This document shows, piece by piece, positions 26,222 to 33,531 of a stretch of DNA of 64,000 bases. The notes below the pieces were generated by a model, which saw only the letters and a list, made by a program, of their open reading frames with translations, was not told the origin of the DNA and did not search any database. This stretch comes from CAYVRJ01 sp964453645 (GTDB lineage Bacteria; Bacillota; Clostridia; Christensenellales; JAWKQI01): contig CAYVRJ010000006.1 of the NCBI GenBank assembly GCA_964453645.1, positions 108,697 through 172,696 on the forward strand, written 5' to 3'. Every line of letters begins with the position of its first letter. Within the stretch, counting starts at the first letter, position 1. The position numbers and the translations under genes were made by a program.

Positions 26222-26605
26222 ATGAACGTTGGAATGAGTTACACTTGTGAAAAAATAGTGGAGATGGCGGACACTGCAAAATCTGTGGATTCGGGATTGG
26301 CGGAAGTATTTGCAACGCCATCCATGATTGGTTTAATGGAGAGTGCTGCCTATCGGTGCGTCAGTGAGAGTTTGGATGAAGGTATGTCCACCGTGGGCAC
26401 GAAAATAGATGTGGTACACAGTGCGGCAACGCCCGTGGGAATGAAAGTTTGGGCAACGGCAACCCTTAAGGAGATTGACAACAGAAGGTTGGTGTTTGAC
26501 GTTGTGGCACGGGATGAAGTGGAGCAAATTGGAAGCGCTGTACACGAGCGGTTTATCATAAACAGCGAAAAGTTTATGAGTAAAGTATCACAAAAGGGAA
26601 AGTGA
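26222..26605 (+). CDS. Thioesterase-superfamily (hotdog) protein, FlK-like
   Basis: 127 residues, single hotdog domain. Features are a helix with ATPSMIGLMESAAYR (catalytic-Glu region of fluoroacetyl-CoA thioesterase relatives), GMSTVGTKIDVVHSAATPVG and RLVFDVVARDEVEQIGSAVHERFII. Such proteins hydrolyse small acyl-CoAs; the substrate here is unknown. TAGGAGAG precedes the ATG, 9 bp after the lipoprotein stop, and its stop overlaps the PHP gene start (TGATG), so these genes are translated in series. Confidence 0.82.
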   Translation: MNVGMSYTCEKIVEMADTAKSVDSGLAEVFATPSMIGLMESAAYRCVSESLDEGMSTVGTKIDVVHSAATPVGMKVWATATLKEIDNRRLVFDVVARDEVEQIGSAVHERFIINSEKFMSKVSQKGK

Positions 26606-27405
26606 TGCGCGCAGACCTGCACATACACTCCCTCTTTTCAGACGGGACGGACACAATTGATGAGATCGTGGCAAAGGCAAGGGATGGGGGTTTAAACCTC
26701 ATAAGCATCACCGATCACGATTATTTGAGTGATGTGTCTGCCCTTTCAAGTGAAGAAGTGAAGTGTGTTGCCGGAGTGGAGCTGAGCTGTACCCACAAAT
26801 ATGAGGTGCACATTTTAGGCTTATGTATGAAGGATGTGGCAAACCTTCAAAGGGAGCTGCTCTATCTTCGGGAGCAGAGGGCAGAGCGTGCACAAGAGAT
26901 TACAAAAAAACTCAACAAATTGGGGTTGGACATCTCCTATGAGGAAGTGTGTTCCTTCTCTAAGGGTGAATCGGTGGGCAGGCTCCACGTGGCCCGGGCG
27001 CTGGTGGAAAGAAGGTTTTGTGCCAGTGTGGAGGAAGCCTTTGCGCTGTATTTATCCAAGGGGAAAAGCGGGTATGTGGAGCGGGCAAAGTTGCTGCCAA
27101 GTAGAGCCATTGAACTGATTCAAGACGGGGGAGGGCTGAGTTTTCTCGCACACCCCTTTGTCATTGAGGAGACGGTTTTGCCAAGGATGATCGATGAGTT
27201 TCGGGAAGCGGGGCTTTGCGGCATTGAGGCCTATTACCCCCTCCATGCAAACAAGCAGGTGGCTTATTACGAACAGTTGGCAAAGGTGCGGGGTATGCTC
27301 GTTAGCATTGGCAGCGACTACCACGGGCAGAACAAAGGACAAAAGTTAGGCTGTGAGCAAAGGGATTCCGAGTATTTGCAGCAGTGCCTACAGGAAATTG
27401 GATGA
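26605..27405 (+). CDS. PHP-domain metal-dependent phosphoesterase
   Basis: 266 residues. The polymerase/histidinol phosphatase fold is marked by its metal ligands: DLHIHSLFSDGTD at the N-terminus, SITDHDYLSD, GVELSCTHKYEVHILG, LSFLAHPFV and IGSDYHGQNKG at the C-terminus. Relatives include YciV/RNase AM, which removes 3'-phosphates from nucleotides or trims RNA 5' ends; the substrate is not certain. I took the ATG at 26605, overlapping the previous stop, over the GTG one codon earlier. Confidence 0.85.
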   Translation: MRADLHIHSLFSDGTDTIDEIVAKARDGGLNLISITDHDYLSDVSALSSEEVKCVAGVELSCTHKYEVHILGLCMKDVANLQRELLYLREQRAERAQEITKKLNKLGLDISYEEVCSFSKGESVGRLHVARALVERRFCASVEEAFALYLSKGKSGYVERAKLLPSRAIELIQDGGGLSFLAHPFVIEETVLPRMIDEFREAGLCGIEAYYPLHANKQVAYYEQLAKVRGMLVSIGSDYHGQNKGQKLGCEQRDSEYLQQCLQEIG

Positions 27406-27406
27406 G

Positions 27407-28255
27407 ATGAAAACAAAATCTGCACTATCTATTTGGATGGATTTTTCCTTTGGAAGAATAAAAAAACCTCTGTTTATTTTGCTGTTGATCTACTGTGTTG
27501 TTGAAACAGCACTCATACTGCTCATGGCAAACACCATGGAGTCCTATATGAAGGCGTATGAAATTATCTTGCAAAACGCATGGGTCATACTCCTTTTCTT
27601 TTTTGCAGTGATCGCTTTTGTGATCATTCAAGTGGTTCAGTTGGGCAGTTATTTTAAAAAACAAAAGGGCATCTATACGATTTTAACGCTGCCCAGTTCC
27701 CCGGTTTACTTTGTATTCGCCAATATACTGGTGGGGCTGTTTTGTATTCTTTCGCTCATTGCAGTGCAGTTGGTGCTCACGTTTGCCCTGTATCCCTTGG
27801 CGGAGAGTGTTGCAAACAGCTTTAGTCTTTCAGCCACAGCACAGGGGTTTGAGGGATCGGTGGATTTCCCTCGGCAGTCTTTGAACAACGGATTGTTCTT
27901 GGCATTTGTGCGCAGTGCCTTTTTGCACTTCATCCTGCCCTACGGGTTGGAGGGAGTGTTGTTGCTGGTATCCTTTTTTGTGGCTTGGTCGGTGCTGCCG
28001 GTGTGCCAATCCCTCCTGAAGTTTAAGGGTATCAAATCGGCTGTGGTACCGGCATGTGTTCTATTGTTTGCCCTAGCAACGGTGTATGCGTTTTTGGTGA
28101 GCACGGTGAACATCACCGGGGCGATCACCGAAATAACCCTGCTCAACAGCAACATCATCCCCATTGTTTTGCTGCTGGGTATCAGCGGTAGCATTTTGTT
28201 TGTTGTTTTGAGAAAACTTAGGAATTGCTCACTGCTGTTGGGAGGTGCCAAATGA
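27407..28255 (+). CDS. ABC transporter permease subunit (six spans)
   Basis: 282 residues, about six membrane spans starting at PLFILLLIYCVVETALILLM, with a loop YFKKQKGIYTILTLPSS near residue 85 that is like the coupling region of ABC-2 exporters. No recognised substrate motif. The ATG at 27407 lies 1 nt after the PHP stop; an 18-codon upstream extension overlaps the PHP gene and lacks a ribosome binding site. Its stop overlaps the next start (ATGA). It should pair with the ATPase at 29637. Confidence 0.75.
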   Translation: MKTKSALSIWMDFSFGRIKKPLFILLLIYCVVETALILLMANTMESYMKAYEIILQNAWVILLFFFAVIAFVIIQVVQLGSYFKKQKGIYTILTLPSSPVYFVFANILVGLFCILSLIAVQLVLTFALYPLAESVANSFSLSATAQGFEGSVDFPRQSLNNGLFLAFVRSAFLHFILPYGLEGVLLLVSFFVAWSVLPVCQSLLKFKGIKSAVVPACVLLFALATVYAFLVSTVNITGAITEITLLNSNIIPIVLLLGISGSILFVVLRKLRNCSLLLGGAK

Positions 28256-29640
28256 AAAACCTCAAGATTTTATGGGTGTGCACGGTGATGATTCTGTTGG
28301 TGTTTGCTATCAGCATTGTCTTTCGAATCGCCGCTGCGCCCAAAGAAACGCTGGAGCTAAGGGACGTGACGGGACAAAGGGCGTACTTAAACGATTTTGT
28401 CATCTCCGGGGTACTCACAGATCACCTGCACGACGTAGCCTTTCGCATTGAGGACGGCACGCTGACAAAGTCCTACGCCCAGTTTGACAGCGGACTTTCA
28501 AACCCCCTGTTGGAGGTGGATTACGGTTCGGACTTAGTGCTGAGCGGACACACTCTTTCCATGAACTATGCCTTCACCCAAGCACCGGGGGCTAAAATAA
28601 AAGAGACCACCATAGTGAACGACGATGGCAAGCAAGAGGCAGGGGTGCTGTGCGACAAGGTTTCGCTGGTCATTGAAATCATCGGTATCCCCAATTCCAT
28701 CAACGGGGAAGAGGGTGCAGCCAGCCGGGAAGGGGAGAAGCGACGGGAAGTGATGACCGATATTACGGTCACTGCCATGGACAACAGTTCCTTTTATTTA
28801 GTAAAAGACAAAAAGGGAAAATACATATATGACTACAGTGAACCCCAAGCTTTGATCGATGGGGGAGTGGCTTGCGACAACGAGACGCTGTTGTCCATAC
28901 TCAGCGATCTGTCCGCCGATATGTTGTTCTTATCGGGGGATGTGCTGTATTTCTGTGCGGCGGGAAACAGTTTGTTTGAGGGCACCAATGCACTCTTTGC
29001 TATGGACGTGGGTCAAAATACCTTTGGAGAAATGCGGATACTCAACGAGCAGAGGGATTTGGGTCAAGTGTTGTATTTAAATCAAGTGAACGGCAGGATC
29101 CTCGTGGTGTATTCTAAAAATAAGAGTGACAATGGCCACCTCACCTTTGGTTTGTACGACATGCAGGGTACTCTCCTGGACACCAAACAGACGGAGTACA
29201 CGGGGGTGTTACCCGGAGCAATTTGCACCAATTATTTCCCCGAAAATACCGAACAGGTGTGTTTGGGTCTCAGCGGTGGGTTGAAGGATTATTTTATGAG
29301 ACTTCGCCTTCGAGATACCATCGACATTGAATGGATATATCAAACTGTGGATGAAAGCATCATTCACACCAAATTTGTCAACAAATCCGGAGATAAGTTG
29401 GCTCGCATCTTTGTTGAATTAAGCGACAGCGACATGCCCCTACAGTCCGACTCGGTTTTTGTGGAGGTTCGGGGCGAAGGGGGAGACGTGCTCTATTTGG
29501 GTGAACTGCTCAGCGATTCGTATCAGGATTATCAAACATTCTTGTCTCCCATTGAGAGTGGATGGCTGTTTAGCGAACTGTTGGGACAAGCCACGTTCCT
29601 TCGCAACTTTACCACATGGAACATTGGAGGTGCTTCATGA
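28252..29640 (+). CDS. Membrane-anchored extracytoplasmic protein of the ABC operon
   Basis: 462 residues. One N-terminal span (about 7-27), no lipobox, then a large extracellular domain with repeated strand pairs (DVLYFCAAGNSLFEG, GHLTFGLYDMQGTLLD, ADMLFLSGDVLYF), propeller-like. I do not recognise a family. Lying between a permease and an ATPase with ATGA overlaps on both sides, it is most likely an accessory or sensory subunit of that transporter. A similar propeller-like character is seen in the lipoprotein at 25082 of the same run of genes. Confidence 0.7.
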   Translation: MKNLKILWVCTVMILLVFAISIVFRIAAAPKETLELRDVTGQRAYLNDFVISGVLTDHLHDVAFRIEDGTLTKSYAQFDSGLSNPLLEVDYGSDLVLSGHTLSMNYAFTQAPGAKIKETTIVNDDGKQEAGVLCDKVSLVIEIIGIPNSINGEEGAASREGEKRREVMTDITVTAMDNSSFYLVKDKKGKYIYDYSEPQALIDGGVACDNETLLSILSDLSADMLFLSGDVLYFCAAGNSLFEGTNALFAMDVGQNTFGEMRILNEQRDLGQVLYLNQVNGRILVVYSKNKSDNGHLTFGLYDMQGTLLDTKQTEYTGVLPGAICTNYFPENTEQVCLGLSGGLKDYFMRLRLRDTIDIEWIYQTVDESIIHTKFVNKSGDKLARIFVELSDSDMPLQSDSVFVEVRGEGGDVLYLGELLSDSYQDYQTFLSPIESGWLFSELLGQATFLRNFTTWNIGGAS

Positions 29641-30350
29641 TTTCCATTGAAAACGCCAAGCTGTATTATAATAAAAAGACTAGACCAGCACTCAACATAG
29701 AAAACCTAACCTTTGGTGAAGGGGAGGTGACGGCTCTGCTGGGGGAAAACGGTGCGGGAAAGACCACCCTGCTAAAGGCACTCATGGGTATATTACCTTT
29801 AAACAGTGGGCGTATCCGCATTGACGGCGAACACATTCGGCGAAAGCTGTGCCACCTTGCATTCATCACAGAAGAGGGTAGTTTATTTGGTTTTGCAAGG
29901 CCAACGGAGATGGGTAAATTTGTTGAAAAATTTTATGATTCATTTAATTATAAAAAATATGAGCTTTTATTGGATTTCTTTGAAATAGAAGATAAAAAAA
30001 TAAACGACATGAGCAGGGGGCAACAGGCTAAAGTGGAGATTGCCCTGGGTTTTTCCAAAGGAGCAAAGTATATCCTCATGGACGAACCCTTTCTCAACAA
30101 AGACATCTTCACCCGGCACGATTTTTTAAAGCTGATGACATCGTCCCTGCGGGAAAATGAAACGATCGTCATTTCCACCCATCAACTGGACGAAATTGAG
30201 GGGTATATCGATCGGGCTGTGGTGCTCTATCGGGGAGAGTTTCGGGGAGAAATAACCGAAACAAAGGGCAAGTCCCTCAAAGATGAACTTGCCCGCATTC
30301 TTTGCTACGATGAACAAAAGCTGGTGAGAGCCATGAAAGACATGGCTTAG
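29637..30350 (+). CDS. ABC transporter ATP-binding protein
   Basis: 237 residues, one ATPase domain. Walker A is GENGAGKTT near residue 34, the signature is MSRGQQAKVEIALG (a variant of LSGGQ), Walker B is YILMDEPFLNKD and the switch His is in VISTHQLDEIEG. The form is close to YtrB/BceA-like exporter ATPases. The ATG at 29637 overlaps the previous stop by ATGA; seven upstream in-frame codons are inside the preceding gene. The last 4 bp overlap the end of ileS on the other strand, and no terminator lies between them. Confidence 0.85.
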   Translation: MISIENAKLYYNKKTRPALNIENLTFGEGEVTALLGENGAGKTTLLKALMGILPLNSGRIRIDGEHIRRKLCHLAFITEEGSLFGFARPTEMGKFVEKFYDSFNYKKYELLLDFFEIEDKKINDMSRGQQAKVEIALGFSKGAKYILMDEPFLNKDIFTRHDFLKLMTSSLRENETIVISTHQLDEIEGYIDRAVVLYRGEFRGEITETKGKSLKDELARILCYDEQKLVRAMKDMA

Positions 30351-33300
30351 ATTTTTTGAACCGAAATTTTCACAGTTTCACCGTTTATAGTCCATTCCTT
30401 GGTGTAACCCTCGCAAGTGCAGCCGATGCTCTTTGTGAGGGTGTCTTTCATAATCTGGCTTTGGTTGTTCTCAAACACCGTTGTGAATGTTTCGCTGCCT
30501 GAAATACACAGTTCAATGGTATCCGTCACTTCAAACCCTGCTTCCTTGCGCATAGTTTGAATTTTAGAAACCAACTCGCGGGTCATCCCCTCTTCGATGA
30601 GTTCATCGTTAAGAGCTGTGTCTAAAATGACAGAGTACGACTTTTCGGTAACGGCACAGTAGCCCTCTTTTTGCAGAGGTTCGATGAGTAAATCTTCGAT
30701 GGTTAGGCATACTTCTTGGCCGTCCACATTAAATGTGTAGGTTCCATTGTCTTGTACTGCGTTGTACACTTCGATACCGTTGCAATTTTGCAAATGGGTT
30801 CGAATGGCATTTAACACCTTGCCGTATTTTGGCCCAAGGGTTTTGAGCTGGGGTTTAATCAAATAGGTGATATAATCGGAAAGATCGGCATTTAAGACTG
30901 CTTCCTTTACGTTTAACTCATCTTTGATGACGTTCTTTAGGTTCTCGGGTAATTGCTCCACCCCACCGGCATAGAGTCGGGACAAGGGCTGACGGTTTTT
31001 AATATTGGCAGTATTGCGTGCCGCTCTGCCCAGCACCACAATGTTGAGCACAGCTTCCATATCTGCATTTAACTGTTCGTCAATATAACTTCTGTCCACT
31101 TGGGGGAAGTCGCACAGGTGCACGCTCAAGGGTGCTTTTGTATCCACACTTCTCACCAAATTTTGATAGATGGTGTCGGACAAGAAGGGGATAAAGGGTG
31201 CAGTCACCTTACACAGGGTGGTAAGCACCGTGTAGAGGGTGGTAAATGCTGCACGTTTATCGTCATTCATACCTTCACCCCAGAAACGCTCCCGGCAGCG
31301 GCGCACATACCAATTGGAGAGTTCGTCCACAAAGGTTGTCAGCTCTCGGGTTGCCTCAGTGATTTTATAACTTGAAAGCATTTGATCAATTCTATCAACC
31401 AAAGTGTTTAACTTGGAGAGCACCCACTTGTCCATGACGGACAGCACACAGGCCTTAAGGGGCATCTCGTTTGGGTTAAAGCTGTCGATGTTGGCATAGA
31501 GGATGTAGAACGCATAGGTGTTCCACAGGGTGCCCATAAACTTGCGCTGGGCTTCGTTTACGGCTTCTTCATAGAAGCGGTTGGGCAGCCAAGGGGCTGA
31601 GTTGGAATAGAAATACCAGCGAACGGCATCGGCACCCTGTTTGTTCAGCACTGTAAATGGATCTACCACGTTACCCTTGTGCTTGGACATCTTTTGTCCG
31701 TCCTTGTCCTGCACGTGTCCCAGCACGATACAGTTTTTAAAGGAGGGTTCGTCGAATAAAAGGGTGGAGATAGCCAGCAGGGTGTAGAACCAACCCCTGG
31801 TTTGATCGATGGCTTCGGAGATGAAATCTGCCGGATAGCGCTTTTCAAACTCCTCTTTGTTTTCAAAGGGATAGTGCCACTGGGCAAAGGGCATGGAACC
31901 GGAGTCGTACCAACAGTCGATGACTTCGGATACACGTTTCATCTTACCGTTGCACTTGTCGCAGCTGAGCAACACGGCATCGATAAAGGGTTTGTGCAGC
32001 TCTATATCGGGCTGTACGTTGTCTCCCTTTTCGATTAACTCGGCTCTGGAGCCAATGACGGTGCGGTGTCCGCACTCGCACTCCCAAACGGGCAGGGGTG
32101 TACCCCAATAGCGCTCACGGGACAGCCCCCAGTCGATGACGTTGGACAGGAAATTACCCATCCGGCCTTCCTTAATGTTGTCGGGCAGCCAGTTGATCTT
32201 CCGATTATTTTCCAGAAGTTTTTCTCTAACTTTGGTCATTTCAATGAACCAAGTGCTTCTCGCATAGTAGAGAAGCGGGGTATCGCACCGCCAGCAGTAG
32301 GGGTATGAGTGGGTGTAGGGCTTTTCGGAATAGAGAAGCCCTCGCTCCTTTAAATCTTCAATAATCTTTGCATCGGCTTCCTTGCAGAAAATGTCGAACC
32401 AAGGGGTGCCTTCCACAAACTTACCCTCGGTGTTCACCATCTGCACAAAGGGTAAGTCGTAGTTTTTACCCACCCGGGCATCGTCCTCGCCGAATGCGGG
32501 AGCAATGTGTACGATACCCGCACCGTCGGTGAGGGTGACGTAGTCGTCGCAGGTGATAAACCAAGCCTTTTTGTCCACCCCAAAGTTGTACAGCGGGTCA
32601 TACTCGGTGTGTTCCAAGTCCTTACCCACACATTCCTTAAGGATGGTGTAGTTCCCCTCTCCCAACACGTCGTCAAGCAACGCCTTGGCCATGAGGATGG
32701 TTTCATCGCCAAAGGTAACTTCTGCATAAGTTTCCTTTGGGTTCAGACACAGTGCCACGTTGGAGGGTAATGTCCAGGGAGTGGTTGTCCACGCCATGAA
32801 ATAGGTTTTTTCCCTTCCCTTGATGGGGAATTTGACATAGATGGACACTTCGGTCACATCTTTATATCCCTGCGCAACTTCGTGGGAGGAAAGGGCCGTA
32901 CCGCAGCGGGGGCAGTAGGGCACCACTTTGTGTCCTTTATATAACAAACCTTTTTTGGCGATTTCCGAAATAGACCACCAAACCGATTCAATATAGTTGT
33001 CGGTGTAGGTGACATAGGGGTTTTCCATGTCCACCCAGTAGCCCACACGCTCGGACATCACTTCCCATTCGCTCTGGTATTTCCAAACAGATTTCTTACA
33101 CTCGGCGATAAAGGGTTCAACGCCGTAGTCCTCGATTTGCCCCTTGCCGTCCAGCCCCAGCAGTTTTTCCACTTCCAGCTCAACGGGCAGGCCGTGGGTA
33201 TCCCAACCGGCTTTGCGCAGCACGTCTTTGCCCTTCATAGTTTGGTATCTGGGAATTAAATCTTTGATACAACGGGTTAAAATATGGCCGATGTGGGGCT

Positions 33301-33460
33301 TGCCGTTGGCAGTGGGAGGGCCGTCGTAGAATGTGAATGTGGGTTTACCCTTGGACTGTTCAACGCTCTTCTCAAATACGTTGTTTTCTTTCCAAAAGGC
33401 CAACATTTCCTTTTCACGGGATAGAAAATCTAAATCTGTGGATACTTTTTTGTACAGCAT
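30347..33460 (-). CDS. ileS: Isoleucyl-tRNA synthetase, IleRS2 (eukaryote-like) form
   Basis: 1037 residues; charges tRNA-Ile with isoleucine. Class I motifs: YDGPPTANGKPHIGH (HIGH) near residue 46 and GQKMSKHKGN (KMSKS) in the middle, plus the editing domain AWTTTPWTLPSN. GWDTHGLPVELEVEK and the ~1040 length place it with the IleRS2 group, which includes eukaryotic and mupirocin-insensitive bacterial enzymes, rather than the ~920-residue IleRS1 with GWDCHGLP. A near-perfect promoter lies 29-57 bp upstream, leaving no room for a T-box leader. Monocistronic. Confidence 0.95.
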   Translation of the reverse strand: MLYKKVSTDLDFLSREKEMLAFWKENNVFEKSVEQSKGKPTFTFYDGPPTANGKPHIGHILTRCIKDLIPRYQTMKGKDVLRKAGWDTHGLPVELEVEKLLGLDGKGQIEDYGVEPFIAECKKSVWKYQSEWEVMSERVGYWVDMENPYVTYTDNYIESVWWSISEIAKKGLLYKGHKVVPYCPRCGTALSSHEVAQGYKDVTEVSIYVKFPIKGREKTYFMAWTTTPWTLPSNVALCLNPKETYAEVTFGDETILMAKALLDDVLGEGNYTILKECVGKDLEHTEYDPLYNFGVDKKAWFITCDDYVTLTDGAGIVHIAPAFGEDDARVGKNYDLPFVQMVNTEGKFVEGTPWFDIFCKEADAKIIEDLKERGLLYSEKPYTHSYPYCWRCDTPLLYYARSTWFIEMTKVREKLLENNRKINWLPDNIKEGRMGNFLSNVIDWGLSRERYWGTPLPVWECECGHRTVIGSRAELIEKGDNVQPDIELHKPFIDAVLLSCDKCNGKMKRVSEVIDCWYDSGSMPFAQWHYPFENKEEFEKRYPADFISEAIDQTRGWFYTLLAISTLLFDEPSFKNCIVLGHVQDKDGQKMSKHKGNVVDPFTVLNKQGADAVRWYFYSNSAPWLPNRFYEEAVNEAQRKFMGTLWNTYAFYILYANIDSFNPNEMPLKACVLSVMDKWVLSKLNTLVDRIDQMLSSYKITEATRELTTFVDELSNWYVRRCRERFWGEGMNDDKRAAFTTLYTVLTTLCKVTAPFIPFLSDTIYQNLVRSVDTKAPLSVHLCDFPQVDRSYIDEQLNADMEAVLNIVVLGRAARNTANIKNRQPLSRLYAGGVEQLPENLKNVIKDELNVKEAVLNADLSDYITYLIKPQLKTLGPKYGKVLNAIRTHLQNCNGIEVYNAVQDNGTYTFNVDGQEVCLTIEDLLIEPLQKEGYCAVTEKSYSVILDTALNDELIEEGMTRELVSKIQTMRKEAGFEVTDTIELCISGSETFTTVFENNQSQIMKDTLTKSIGCTCEGYTKEWTINGETVKISVQKI

Positions 33461-33488
33461 ATTATCTCCATGTTATCAATAATATCTA

Positions 33489-33517
33489 ATTATATTTTCT
33501 TATCCCACATTTGTCAA
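33489..33517 (-). promoter_or_regulatory. Consensus promoter of ileS
   Basis: Minus strand TTGACA (33517-33512), 17-bp spacer, TATAAT (33494-33489): a full consensus match. The start codon is at 33460, giving a leader of only about 20 nt. Confidence 0.85.
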
Positions 33518-33531
33518 ATTGAAAAAGCGTT

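Noticed and set aside
33461..33531. T-box leader for ileS.
   Set aside because: Only 71 bp separate ileS and sbcC, the promoter fills part of it, and no T-box motif is present.
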